A model generated the notes under the pieces. That model did no database searches. It was not told the origin of the DNA and saw only the letters and a list, made by a program, of their open reading frames with translations. A DNA stretch of 64,000 nucleotides from an uncultured Sphaerochaeta sp. (lineage in GTDB: Bacteria; Spirochaetota; Spirochaetia; Sphaerochaetales; Sphaerochaetaceae). How positions within the stretch are numbered: the stretch's first letter is position 1; each line of letters starts with the position of its first letter. Shown piece after piece: positions 8,308 to 17,620 of this stretch. The translations under genes and the position numbers were made by a program. The stretch spans positions 515,757-579,756 of the forward strand of contig NZ_OY763408.1 in assembly GCF_963667405.1 (NCBI RefSeq). The letters are read 5' to 3'.

Positions 8308-9015
8308 TTATAGCATGAGAGCGCCGGCAGCAACGAGGGCAGTGAAAACCAGAAGAACAAGATCTGATGCGCTGTAGGGCAAACCCGGCCGCTTTCTGGC
8401 TGGGTCGAAGTTTCGTGCTTCCAAGGCGAGGGAGAGTTCCTGCGCCTTGTCAAGCAGAAGGCTGAAGATGGCGGAGGAGAGCGAGGTGATGGCCGTATAA
8501 GGGTTCCTTCTTCGCTCCAGGCGAGCCTTTCGTGCGGTCACCACCTCAAGGGATGCATCGAAGATGAGAGGAAGAATGCTCAAGGTCAGTTCGATGGTGC
8601 TTGCCACCACAGCCCCCTGTACGAAGGGGATGCGGTCAAGCAGGTTGCCCAGGGAGCGCGCAAGGTCATCGGGGGCGGTTGCATCGGCGACGAGCATACC
8701 GCACAGGATGATGCAGAAGAAGCGCAGGGCGGCCGCTGCCGAGAGCAGGATGTCCTGGTGGGCAAGATACTCGGTGAGGAGGATCATGGCCATCAGGAAG
8801 GCGAAAAAGCGAAGCTCGCGCTTGTAGTGCGTGATGGGTAGTTTCTGCAAGGCCGCTGCCATACACAGGATGAGGGCTATCAAAAGGACTCCTGCAAGCG
8901 AGACTCTGATAAGCACAAGGCACAGGATGAGGACAGTGAGAAACTTGATCAGCGGGTTGGCGCGACAGAGGAGGGTGTGTTGTTCCCGGTAGTGGAAGAT
9001 CAGCGCTTCAGCCAT
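8308..9015 (-). CDS. ecfT: Energy-coupling factor transporter transmembrane protein EcfT (CbiQ family)
   Basis: The membrane scaffold that links ECF ATPases to vitamin- or metal-binding S components. The 235 residues hold several hydrophobic helices, including a long N-terminal hairpin (FLTVLILCLVLIRVSLAGVL) and a C-terminal helix, with cytoplasmic coupling helices around ARKARLERRR and ALEARNFDP; the latter is the A-R-x coupling motif that grips the ATPase. Its start overlaps ecfA by 16 nt. No S component is adjacent, so it may serve several S proteins encoded elsewhere. Pairing with a folate gene hints at folate uptake, weakly. Confidence 0.88.
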   Translation of the reverse strand: MAEALIFHYREQHTLLCRANPLIKFLTVLILCLVLIRVSLAGVLLIALILCMAAALQKLPITHYKRELRFFAFLMAMILLTEYLAHQDILLSAAAALRFFCIILCGMLVADATAPDDLARSLGNLLDRIPFVQGAVVASTIELTLSILPLIFDASLEVVTARKARLERRRNPYTAITSLSSAIFSLLLDKAQELSLALEARNFDPARKRPGLPYSASDLVLLVFTALVAAGALML

Positions 9016-9761
9016 GACAGGTCCTCAACCGCGGCTCCCTCTGGTAGGTAGATGCCGTGCTGACCCAGAATGGGCAAGACTTCATGCGGTGTTCCCGAGG
9101 CAACAATGTGACCCGACTCAAGCACCAGCACCTGGTCTGCATGGCTGAGTGTCTTGTCCACCTCGTGACTCACCAGGATGATGGTGTGCCCTTCCTGCTG
9201 CAATCTGAGCAGGGTGGAGAGTACGCTCACCACCGATCGGTAGTCCAGGTTGGCAAACGGTTCGTCCAGGATCAGGAGCTTGGGATCCATCACCAATACC
9301 CCTGCTATGGCAAGGCGACGTTTTTCTCCGCCACTGAGGGTACGCGGTCTTTGGCTGCGCTGCCCGCTGAGGTCAAGCAACCCAAGCACCTGTTCCAATT
9401 TCTGGGTTTGTGTTTCCAGATCAAGTCCAAGGTTTTCCATGCCGAACCGGATGTCCTTCTCCACCGTCTGACCCACCATCTGGGTGTCTGCGTCCTGAAA
9501 GACCAGACCGATGGTCTGCATACGCTTTTTCCTGTCCTTGGTGACATCCTTTCCTTCCAGCAGGATGGTACCTTCCTGCATCTGTTCAAGTCCTTTGATG
9601 CATCTGAGCAACACACTTTTTCCGGACCCATTCGGGCCGCACAGCAAGGTAAAGGAGCCTTGCGGTACAGAAAAACTGATATCCTTGAGAATGTGTTTTT
9701 CCTTGGATATGGAGAAGTTGAGTGCGGTGACACTGAGGAGGGCAGGCTGGTTTGGACTCAT
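9000..9761 (-). CDS. ecfA: Energy-coupling factor transporter ATP-binding protein
   Basis: An ABC ATPase of an ECF-type vitamin/metal importer. Walker A (GPNGSGKSVLL), the Q-loop (VFQDADTQMVGQTV), signature LSGGEKRRLAIAG, Walker B (LLILDEPFANLD) and H-loop (LVSHEVD) are all intact. 253 residues from ATG 9761; the longer open frame adds 31 residues without family resemblance. Only one ATPase is encoded, so it either works as a homodimer or pairs with a distant EcfA. TTGCCC-N17-TACAGT (9794-9799 and 9771-9776, minus strand) puts +1 about 3 nt before the ATG, and there is no ribosome-binding site. Confidence 0.9.
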   Translation of the reverse strand: MSPNQPALLSVTALNFSISKEKHILKDISFSVPQGSFTLLCGPNGSGKSVLLRCIKGLEQMQEGTILLEGKDVTKDRKKRMQTIGLVFQDADTQMVGQTVEKDIRFGMENLGLDLETQTQKLEQVLGLLDLSGQRSQRPRTLSGGEKRRLAIAGVLVMDPKLLILDEPFANLDYRSVVSVLSTLLRLQQEGHTIILVSHEVDKTLSHADQVLVLESGHIVASGTPHEVLPILGQHGIYLPEGAAVEDLSWLKR

Positions 9762-9823
9762 ATCGGTTTGACTGTACCAGATGGTAGGTCTTTGGGCAAG
9801 ATTCCGGATTTTCACAAAAGGTG

Positions 9824-9853
9824 TTGACAAGAATTCACCAATTAGGGTATACA
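9824..9853 (+). promoter_or_regulatory. tRNA-Phe promoter
   Basis: TTGACA (9824-9829), an 18-bp spacer and TATACA (9848-9853), ending 13 bp before the mature tRNA. Confidence 0.75.
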
Positions 9854-9866
9854 AGAGGACGTTGAC

Positions 9867-9939
9867 GCCGCTTTAGCTCAGTTGGTAGAGCAAAGGACTG
9901 AAAATCCTTGTGTCCTCAGTTCAATTCTGAGAGGCGGCA
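9867..9939 (+). tRNA. tRNA-Phe (GAA)
   Basis: 73 nt folding into a full cloverleaf: acceptor GCCGCTT with AGGCGGC (one G:T), anticodon loop CTGAAAA with GAA at 9900-9902, T-loop TTCAATT, discriminator A. CCA is not encoded. A 21-nt stretch of its T-arm and 3' acceptor side (9915-9935) recurs inverted at 10007-10027, marking an island boundary. Confidence 0.97.
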
Positions 9940-9948
9940 AAACAGAGA

Positions 9949-9977
9949 GCTCCCCTTCCTTTTGGATGGGGAGTTTT
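9949..9977 (+). terminator. Terminator after tRNA-Phe
   Basis: CTCCCCTTCC pairs with GGATGGGGAG (one mismatch) around TTTT, followed by TTTT. Confidence 0.85.
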
Positions 9978-9998
9978 GCTTTGTTGAGGATTGTGTAT

Positions 9999-10039
9999 AC
10001 ATACTAGCCTCTCAGAATTGAACTGAGAGGCTAGTATGT
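9999..10039. repeat. Long perfect palindrome carrying an inverted copy of the tRNA-Phe T-arm
   Basis: A 17-bp perfect stem (arms 9999-10015 and 10023-10039) around a 7-nt loop. Positions 10007-10027 are the exact reverse complement of tRNA-Phe positions 9915-9935, 21 of 21 nt. It sits where GC-rich core gives way to the AT-rich island, as expected for a rearranged attachment-site remnant. It could also act as a terminator for the leftward island operon ending at 10246. Confidence 0.75.
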
Positions 10040-10245
10040 TTAATTATCACATTAAATTATATACTTTCATTGGTTTGTATTTTGAAAGAGTATTATGCAA
10101 AATATGTATATTACTCTAATCAACGAGTGTTAGGGTCTGGCGGATTGAACCCAACGAGTTTCTCCATTTTATAAATTATATCAACAACTCTTCCAATTGT
10201 TGGTATAGTTGAAAAGTACTAATTAACCAACCTGCAAAATTATGC

Positions 10246-12405
10246 TTATACTTTTGGTTTCCATCCATAAGCGATTGCATCATCAAAAATCTGCAGAGCG
10301 AGCGTACAATGCTCCAACCTAATATTGGACATTTTCCCAGAAGCAACTTTCAGCATCATTCTCAGAGCAGATTGTTTCTTGGTGTCAAGATGAAAAAGAT
10401 TGTTCTTGCTATCGACAAATTGATACAGCGACAACCATGAAGATTTATAAGGTTCTGCGAGCACTTTATTATACACATCAACTTCATTCGAAATTTTTGT
10501 TATTCCTGCAGCATCACTTTCAATAGCCTTTGCATCCATTTTGTTGATGAGATAAGGATCAATCACAGCTGCTGAAATTGAGAAACGAACAACTGCTTCC
10601 TTTACTGCGAACAAACAAGCGTCTCTTTTACACCACTGTGTCACATTCTCTACGGTTCGTGTATCATTCGTAATAGTCAAATATACTAAGTGAGCCAATT
10701 CGATTAGTGTATTCATCAACCCAGATGAGATACCATTGGCATTCCAAATTTCTTCAAAATTGATTGTATGCAGCGGATACTGCTTAGCTACCAAATCAAA
10801 GAAGGATGACAAAGTATAGGAAATCACGTTAGCACGATAGCTTCCTGCCCAATCATGTTTTTTAGGTTGTAACTCAACTTCAATTAAACGATATAAATGG
10901 CCTACAACTGCCATTTTTTGATAATAAAGGTCATTGTATTTTGCTTTTCTGGTCTCTACCTGCCAATCTTTCTGTACTTGTTTTGCAAAGTCATTAAAAT
11001 TGGTACTTGCACCTTTACTAACTATCTGAGGTTTCCCGATATAGATGTTATGAAATTTTGCCAAATCCGTTTTTGTTATGAGCTGGGATTTTGGTCTGCG
11101 GTCATAATATTTGCGTCTGTCTGCATCTGTAAGGAACATCGTAGATTGTAGGTATTGCCCCTTCATACGTTCATAGAACCAATAAGTTGAATATGGTATG
11201 CCAGGTTCAGGAGGTACAGTTAGTTTTCTAGAAATATTCTCCATTATCAAATGAAATTCGTGATTCGAGAAGAAATCTGCATCTGTTACTTTGTTTTGAC
11301 TATTTGAGGATTCAGATATTTGCTGAATATCGCTCATGTAATCTGTTGGCTCCGCGTGAATAACGGTTAGTTTCATTGGAACCGAAATATCAGATAAATC
11401 AGCCTTAGATTTCTGTTCAGCATAGGCAAGAGAAGCTGTCGTTTGGCCTCCATTTATAACTTGCATCCCCAAAATCTTCATTATACGTTTCTCACCAGCA
11501 ATTACTTGCACCTCTACATGGTCTGCAGTAACAGCAATACCATTGTTGAAAATAAAAAACTTTTCTGGTTTTGAATTTATTGTTCCTTGAATTTTTTTAT
11601 TAACAGACGTCTTTGTAGTTAGGAACGAACGCACATTGCCTTCCAATAATTGGCTTCCATACTTGCGATACACTGAGGAAAGCAACTTCCCAGGTACGAC
11701 TGCCATATAACATTCATATTTATCGTTCTCCTTTTGTGGGATTGATAAACAAGGAATACCTGAACCACATATTTCAGGATACTCAGCTATTGCAATATCT
11801 ACGCCATCAATTTCATTACGAGAGTAAATATTGTCATATATCCACTGCATATCCCATACAATTGTCTCACTCTCAATGCCAGAAGAAATCTCATGCATAG
11901 GAATTCGATTCACTCTTGTTGAAATGAATCCTGAAGATAGTACCAAAACTTTCACTTTGTTGATTCCCAGCTCGGAGGTTAGTTTCTCTTTGATTAGGTC
12001 ATATGTATCCATTGCTTGGAGCTCAAGTGTGCCAGTGATGAAGGATGAGTGAGTTTTTGTGGTGCTTTCTTCAAAAAATCGGAATGCTTGCATTGCAAGT
12101 CTTTCGATGTCAGAACCAGTTAATATGTGGGGTTCTATTGAATCCTGATAATCTGATGCGAACAAAGTTAGTGATTGGTCCGTCTCATCAAAGTCATATC
12201 CATAGAATAAGATTACTCCTCTCTTACTTGAGACTCCCTTCCAATAAAATAGTTGAGGATCTGAAATCATGGAGGATTCGGATAGATCTGCTATCACTGT
12301 TTTGACAAACTGAAGAGAAGGGCCTTCCCCAGAATCTAAAACATTTACTTTTACTTTCTGAATCAAATCGATGCGATATTCCAATACTTTCTTTTCAATA
12401 GTCAT
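10246..12405 (-). CDS. AIPR (abortive infection phage resistance) family protein, last gene of the restriction operon
   Basis: A 719-residue protein with the AIPR signature in its middle: FIFNNGIAVTADHVE followed by LGMQVINGGQTTASLAYA, around residues 275-330. AIPR was named for lactococcal phage-resistance proteins; its biochemical activity is not established to my knowledge. Start at ATG 12405 with AAGGA about 10 nt upstream; the longer open frame adds 15 residues without support. It follows the DUF4420-like gene by 13 nt. AIPR proteins recur at the end of MORC/Z1 restriction operons, so a role in that complex is the best reading. No transmembrane segment is seen. Confidence 0.85.
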   Translation of the reverse strand: MTIEKKVLEYRIDLIQKVKVNVLDSGEGPSLQFVKTVIADLSESSMISDPQLFYWKGVSSKRGVILFYGYDFDETDQSLTLFASDYQDSIEPHILTGSDIERLAMQAFRFFEESTTKTHSSFITGTLELQAMDTYDLIKEKLTSELGINKVKVLVLSSGFISTRVNRIPMHEISSGIESETIVWDMQWIYDNIYSRNEIDGVDIAIAEYPEICGSGIPCLSIPQKENDKYECYMAVVPGKLLSSVYRKYGSQLLEGNVRSFLTTKTSVNKKIQGTINSKPEKFFIFNNGIAVTADHVEVQVIAGEKRIMKILGMQVINGGQTTASLAYAEQKSKADLSDISVPMKLTVIHAEPTDYMSDIQQISESSNSQNKVTDADFFSNHEFHLIMENISRKLTVPPEPGIPYSTYWFYERMKGQYLQSTMFLTDADRRKYYDRRPKSQLITKTDLAKFHNIYIGKPQIVSKGASTNFNDFAKQVQKDWQVETRKAKYNDLYYQKMAVVGHLYRLIEVELQPKKHDWAGSYRANVISYTLSSFFDLVAKQYPLHTINFEEIWNANGISSGLMNTLIELAHLVYLTITNDTRTVENVTQWCKRDACLFAVKEAVVRFSISAAVIDPYLINKMDAKAIESDAAGITKISNEVDVYNKVLAEPYKSSWLSLYQFVDSKNNLFHLDTKKQSALRMMLKVASGKMSNIRLEHCTLALQIFDDAIAYGWKPKV

Positions 12406-12418
12406 TTGTATAAATCCT

Positions 12419-13384
12419 TCAAATACGCCAGCTCTCGAGAGCTGCAACAATCAATGTATAGGTTATTGATTTCATCTGTGGAAGATGAATACTTCGATGA
12501 ATTTTTGGAAAATCATCTGTCACCAGATAGCTATCGATATCCATCACGTCAAACCAATATTTGTCATCTGCCGCCATAACTGCATATCGAAATGTCACGA
12601 GCTTGTTTTCAAAATTGGATTTTACCAGTGGGAAGTTTGAAAGATCCTCATTTTTTATCATACTTACCAAAGACTTCACCGAAAGAGAATTTTCATTAGG
12701 AATATCGCATTTCTTAACCTTTATAATTTGTAGGAATCCTTTTGGTTCCATGCGATCTAACTGGCCAGCGGACGAAATTGATACGGTCATTGCAGAATGC
12801 TTTATTGTCTTAATTTCATACCAGCAATCGTTGAAGACAAAATCTTGCTCATCTCCGTCCGGCCCAGTCCAGGATGATATGACATCATCAGGAGATCGGC
12901 CTTGTGAAATCAGATTTCTAATTATTAAAAGCTCACCAAACAAGCCCTGATAGGCTTCTATGGACTGGCTGGAAGAATCTAGCATAGCCTTCCAAAGTAT
13001 GAGTCGGTCGAGTACTACAGGAAGCAACTCATCTTCAGTATTTGCAGTTTCGGATGTTGAAATAAGATCTTGGCACAGAACAAGGAATGAAGGTGTTTGG
13101 TTTTCTTCTAAAAGAGTAAAATGAACTCGAGTATATCCATCATGCCCAATATCCTCATAACATTTTATGTTTCGCGAAGAGTAATTTTTTGATATCAAAT
13201 TGAACCTTTTGGAAAGGCGAAGTACTACATCCCTGCAGTTCTTATCATCGAAACCGACATACCAATCCCATTTGCACATGAGTCCAAAAGAACCATATCT
13301 GTGCAGATCTTGAAAATTCTCAACTTTCTTTGAGTTCCACCAGGATGACAATTTGTCAAACAATGCTTCCGAATCAAACCTCAC
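12419..13384 (-). CDS. PD-(D/E)XK family protein (DUF4420-like)
   Basis: About 321 residues. The C-terminal half shows a nuclease-fold active site: DEQDFVFNDCWYEIKTIK, i.e. Asp then E-I-K, after a helical N-terminal half (FGELLIIRNLISQGRSPDD). The family is a regular partner of Z1 and MORC ATPases. The start is ambiguous: an ATG at 13390 directly abuts GGAGG and cannot use it, whereas GTG 13384 has GGAGG at 6-nt spacing and is chosen. It then overlaps the Z1 gene by 11 nt, implying coupled translation. Probably the second nuclease subunit of the system. Confidence 0.82.
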   Translation of the reverse strand: MRFDSEALFDKLSSWWNSKKVENFQDLHRYGSFGLMCKWDWYVGFDDKNCRDVVLRLSKRFNLISKNYSSRNIKCYEDIGHDGYTRVHFTLLEENQTPSFLVLCQDLISTSETANTEDELLPVVLDRLILWKAMLDSSSQSIEAYQGLFGELLIIRNLISQGRSPDDVISSWTGPDGDEQDFVFNDCWYEIKTIKHSAMTVSISSAGQLDRMEPKGFLQIIKVKKCDIPNENSLSVKSLVSMIKNEDLSNFPLVKSNFENKLVTFRYAVMAADDKYWFDVMDIDSYLVTDDFPKIHRSIHLPQMKSITYTLIVAALESWRI

Positions 13385-16157
13385 TTTCATCCTCCACATG
13401 CAGCTGTGCCTGAGCAACAGTATTCAAACGATATTCAAATTTTTTTTCTTGTATTGATTCTGCCCACTTAATCTTCGGAAATCCTACAGTAAGGGCCCAG
13501 ATGGGTTTCCCTTCCATGAATAATTCATTCGAATTGAAATTTTTGGCAGGATGACGGCCTATGTTAAGAGGATAAAGCAACAAGATAGGTTTTCGTTCTG
13601 ATACTAGATATGCTTTATTATCTGAATTAGACAGATAGCCGTTCATATCTTTCTTTACATCCCGAATCTGAGTAGAGGACAGACCTATTTTAAAATCGCC
13701 ACTAGAAATAACTGTTACATGGTGTCCATTAACGAATATGTACTCTCCATTCTCAACTCCTGAACGATAACTAAGATTTACAGTACTGATATCTCCACTG
13801 GTTTTTACATCAATTGCTCCATTTTCATCTTTCTTAAGAGATACTACTGCAACATCCCAGAAAGCCTCTTCATAATCGTTTGCGATATATGACGCGAGCT
13901 CTGATAATTTGAATCCTTGGTTAACAATTCCAGCAGAAAATTTTCTCAATAGTGATACAACTGCTTCTTTCTTAATCCCCTGCCAAAGGCAATTATGAGA
14001 TGCATTAAAAGCGCTTGCGTTGTTAACAGGTGCATTAAGGCCGCGAATGAAATTCTTAATAAGGAGGGTGTTTCTTTCATTCTTTATAGGGTCTTTTGGA
14101 AGACGGGCTGTTGAGAAAAATTCTCCTGAGATAGAAACGGCTTCCGGTGGATTTTTGGCGACCAAAGTATTTTGCATCTTACTCAACGCAGTAATGATGA
14201 GCTTTGTATCTGGCATTTGCATAACAGCAAGGCCAAAATCTGAAGGCTTTCTGTTCTTATCTTTATGCATCTCAATAATCTGACGCTCTAGATCTTGAGT
14301 GGCTTCCGTTATAAAAGTGTACCAATCAATTGAATCTTCCGCCATCCAAACTTTAAAAATCTCAATGTAGCTATTTCGATATCCAAACCATCTTCCCATC
14401 TGCAATAGAGTATCATAAGCTAGAGAATTACGATAAATGTAGCTTACAAGCAACCCTTCTAAGGTCAATCCTCTTGATAGGCAAAACCCACCGATTGCAA
14501 TAACTCTATCACCATCCGAATATGCATCATAATCAAGACTCTCATCACCTCTTTTGGTATTTACTACTACTGTGTGAACCTTAGGAATGGTTTCCAATAA
14601 ATGCGAGCTGAATTCATTCCAAGATAGCATTACCTTATGTTCGATATCGTATTCTTTCCATATTCTGAATAACTCATGGAATTCCCCACTCAAAGCATTG
14701 GTGGCATAGTTTGGAGAACCTGCATACATCGAGATGGCTGGTTTTAATTCATTTTCCAGCCATTCTTGTACAACGTCATAGAGTTCTTGTTGCCGCTTAA
14801 TAAAGCGAGTAACGTTTATCATCATTGTTCGATGCTTGTTAACGCCAGGAAGAAAATCCATAGCATTCTGGGCAACGAGAAAATATCTTATAGCTTTGAT
14901 CATGGAGGTTGGCAAATCATCAAATTCTTTAATGGCAAAATTCACAAAATCCTTTTTCTTTGATTTCGCATTCAGATTCTTATGCCCAAAACAATAGGTA
15001 TTCCTCATTTCAGAATTCTTAATGGGAACAATAACTTCTGGATGTTCACCACACCTGCTTCCAAACATTCGATCTGCTCCGTAATAGGTAACAGGAGGAG
15101 AGATCAGGAAAATATAATCTGATGGAAACAAATCTTTCTTATTGTCAGCATTAATAAAAATATTGGCATAGGGCGTAGCTGTAACAGCTAAATATGAAGG
15201 TCGAGCAAAAATGCTTAGCAACTTATTTATTCCAGCATTAATTGCTGTTGGGTTTTCCTCTTTCGAATGAGTATTTACAGACGCATAATCAGCTTCATCA
15301 TCAACAATTAATAATGACATGTTTATTAATCCATCGACCTTCTGCATTGATTCCTCAAAGCTTTTTGCTAAAAGTTCTAGCACTGTTTTGTTCTTCTTAA
15401 TAACGAATAACGCAATTGAATTTTGTGTGTATCCAACAGTCATAGTTTGGAATGCACTACTATTAAAGTCCTTCAAAGCAGAAGTTAAGGACAGTGGCCT
15501 TTGTATTGGGTCTGAAGTTGGAATATTTTCAACACTAATAAACGTAGTTTTTAGTTTTGCTTTTGTATATCCAACGAATTCCTGATCAAGCCGAAACTGT
15601 GTTTGAATACGGAGTTTTTCTGTACCGCCGGCGAGTACAACAATGACTTGGTAACCAATATCTGCTGCACGATTAATTACCGCAGTATAGTTTGCAGTTT
15701 TTCCTGCTTGTACTTCACCAATAAGAAGTCCTTTTCTGGGAATAGACCATTTCCCTTCAATACGAGGATTCCCCAGCAATGTAGTTACTTCTAAACTTGT
15801 CCTATTTAGTTCATTGATAGTTTCTTCTGACCAATGTTTGATTCTTTTCAGATATTCAAAATATCTATCAGAACGAAGAAATTGAAAATTTGATTTTGCA
15901 AGCCATTCTTCATCAAAATCTTCAGTCCTATCAATAAGAGCTACAGAAGGGGCCATATCGAAAAGAATTTCATCAAACAATTCACGTTCTATAAATTCTC
16001 TTTCAAGTTCAGTTTCCTTTGGAAAACCGAAACTGTACCGTACAGAACCAAAAAAAATATCAGTGGCATTGAGCAATTCTTGTTTATTCTTTGGTTGTTT
16101 CCTTTTGCAAAACAACAATGCAGTGGTCTTCATATCTCGTAGCGTCATGTCGTCCAT
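13374..16157 (-). CDS. Z1 domain ATPase (superfamily 2 helicase-like)
   Basis: A 927-residue protein typical of the Z1 family. Visible motor motifs: Walker A GEVQAGKTANYTAVI (about residue 148), Walker B LLIVDDEADYAS (about 285), motif III-like VTATPYANIF (about 330), then the Z1-specific GGFCLSRGLTLEGLLVSYIYR and LLQMGRWFGYR (about 560-600). Proposed as the DNA-translocating or remodelling motor of MORC-type restriction systems; that role is family-level inference. AAGGAAG stands 6 nt before ATG 16157, and the stop of the MORC gene is 3 nt upstream. Confidence 0.9.
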   Translation of the reverse strand: MDDMTLRDMKTTALLFCKRKQPKNKQELLNATDIFFGSVRYSFGFPKETELEREFIERELFDEILFDMAPSVALIDRTEDFDEEWLAKSNFQFLRSDRYFEYLKRIKHWSEETINELNRTSLEVTTLLGNPRIEGKWSIPRKGLLIGEVQAGKTANYTAVINRAADIGYQVIVVLAGGTEKLRIQTQFRLDQEFVGYTKAKLKTTFISVENIPTSDPIQRPLSLTSALKDFNSSAFQTMTVGYTQNSIALFVIKKNKTVLELLAKSFEESMQKVDGLINMSLLIVDDEADYASVNTHSKEENPTAINAGINKLLSIFARPSYLAVTATPYANIFINADNKKDLFPSDYIFLISPPVTYYGADRMFGSRCGEHPEVIVPIKNSEMRNTYCFGHKNLNAKSKKKDFVNFAIKEFDDLPTSMIKAIRYFLVAQNAMDFLPGVNKHRTMMINVTRFIKRQQELYDVVQEWLENELKPAISMYAGSPNYATNALSGEFHELFRIWKEYDIEHKVMLSWNEFSSHLLETIPKVHTVVVNTKRGDESLDYDAYSDGDRVIAIGGFCLSRGLTLEGLLVSYIYRNSLAYDTLLQMGRWFGYRNSYIEIFKVWMAEDSIDWYTFITEATQDLERQIIEMHKDKNRKPSDFGLAVMQMPDTKLIITALSKMQNTLVAKNPPEAVSISGEFFSTARLPKDPIKNERNTLLIKNFIRGLNAPVNNASAFNASHNCLWQGIKKEAVVSLLRKFSAGIVNQGFKLSELASYIANDYEEAFWDVAVVSLKKDENGAIDVKTSGDISTVNLSYRSGVENGEYIFVNGHHVTVISSGDFKIGLSSTQIRDVKKDMNGYLSNSDNKAYLVSERKPILLLYPLNIGRHPAKNFNSNELFMEGKPIWALTVGFPKIKWAESIQEKKFEYRLNTVAQAQLHVEDESEV

Positions 16158-16160
16158 TTT

Positions 16161-17612
16161 CTACTTCCTTAGCTTCTTCAGCACTTCAGGGTATACTGAA
16201 AAAAGTTCCGTCTTTTTTAAATCTTCAAGAGTAAACCCAGCGGAAAGCAGAGTTAGTGCCCTACTTGAAATATCATCATCTGAATACATATCACATTCAA
16301 TCTCATTTTCAATTGTGATGTCCTTTTGTAAATCGACCTGCATTTGCCCAACAGGGAAAAATGTAGCAATATCTTTCAGAATTCCTCTAAAAGATTTTTT
16401 TTGTGAATCAGACAATTGATTAAGAAAACACTTCAATTGTGGATGTTCCACATTCACTTCATATTTCACTCCATTAGGTGTACTCATTCGATTCCAATAA
16501 GGCACCAGATCTTTTCTTCTGCGTGAAACACGTTTTGAGAAGGTCTGTATACTCAATTCCAAATTGTGATCCAGAATACTCTTAAGTTCTCTCCTAATAG
16601 CAGCGGGTGGTGTTGCCGTGGATTTTTTTATATCAAGCGACCATTCATGGTCGATTGAATTTGGAAGATCGATTTGAATCCTGCATAGTTTTGTTCTGTC
16701 AAGTTTTGGGGCTAATCTAAACCAGGTGCCCCATACTATGAGACGTTTGTTTCGGTATACATAAAAACCTTGAGTATCAATGAATGAACTACCAAAGAAT
16801 GTAAGATGTTCAATATCAGCATGGTTAAGAGCATTTGGATGTAACAGTTTGTGTGGAGTAACCATCAATGAAGAGGTTTTTACTTGTATGGTGATAGGTT
16901 CTGAAATGCCAGGAATTTTTCCCCGCAGAAATGGATCATTTGGCTTAAGATTGTTTCCATTTAAACTCATTGAGAGCTTTGTCAATCCGAATTCGCCCTC
17001 CAAATATCTGTGAAATATCAATTCCAAATGTTTCTTTACTGAATCCAACATTTTTACAAAAACATTCTGTATTTCACTAGTCTGTGCCTGAATCCTATCA
17101 AAATCCTGCCAGACTACAACAGTCCCAGAATTGTTCAAGTGTAACGGAGTGTTTACTAATATTTTGCGGCATTCATCTTCGGGGATTACCAAATACCGCC
17201 ATTCATTTGTTTTCTCGATTTGGTCAAGAGACCAACAGCCTCCAAGAATCTTCCCCTGCTGTTTTGTAATTACTGTAAGAGTCCTGCATTGAGAAAGAGA
17301 TGCCGTTTTCAATCCCAGTCCATATCTTCCTAAATCTGATTCAGAACGTTTCGATAAAAAACCGTTCTTACCCCCAAAGGTCATGGCATTATCAAGTTCT
17401 ACTTGATTCATACCTTTACCGTTGTCACAGATATAAAGAATGGGGTCATAACTTGGAGGAGCTAACAAATCAATGTTACTTGCCTGTGCAGATATACTAT
17501 TGTCAATAATATCCGCAACAGCAGCCTCTATTGAGTATCCGATAGAGCGATTTGAATTGATCATATTGAACGCAGAAGGAAGAACTTCCCTCGAGTTTTG
17601 TGTTAATATCAT
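16161..17612 (-). CDS. MORC/MutL-type GHKL ATPase
   Basis: 483 residues with an N-terminal GHKL ATPase module: N-box IEAAVADIIDNSISA (about 29-43), G1 box ICDNGKGM (about 61-68), G2 box LGRYGLGLKTAS (about 93-104). Such domains close as ATP-driven clamps. Prokaryotic MORC/MutL-like proteins in restriction-modification operons are regarded as relatives of eukaryotic MORC ATPases. The remainder has an S5-like middle region and a charged C-terminal part. No ribosome-binding site is visible before ATG 17612 (the 8-nt gap is all A/T), so translation may depend on coupling to the upstream gene. Confidence 0.88.
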   Translation of the reverse strand: MILTQNSREVLPSAFNMINSNRSIGYSIEAAVADIIDNSISAQASNIDLLAPPSYDPILYICDNGKGMNQVELDNAMTFGGKNGFLSKRSESDLGRYGLGLKTASLSQCRTLTVITKQQGKILGGCWSLDQIEKTNEWRYLVIPEDECRKILVNTPLHLNNSGTVVVWQDFDRIQAQTSEIQNVFVKMLDSVKKHLELIFHRYLEGEFGLTKLSMSLNGNNLKPNDPFLRGKIPGISEPITIQVKTSSLMVTPHKLLHPNALNHADIEHLTFFGSSFIDTQGFYVYRNKRLIVWGTWFRLAPKLDRTKLCRIQIDLPNSIDHEWSLDIKKSTATPPAAIRRELKSILDHNLELSIQTFSKRVSRRRKDLVPYWNRMSTPNGVKYEVNVEHPQLKCFLNQLSDSQKKSFRGILKDIATFFPVGQMQVDLQKDITIENEIECDMYSDDDISSRALTLLSAGFTLEDLKKTELFSVYPEVLKKLRK

Positions 17613-17620
17613 AATAATAA

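Noticed and set aside
8307..8312. TATAAT as a definite fau promoter
   Set aside because: It overlaps the ecfT stop codon and has only a weak -35 partner; it is counted only as part of the leaderless pattern, not as a separate promoter.
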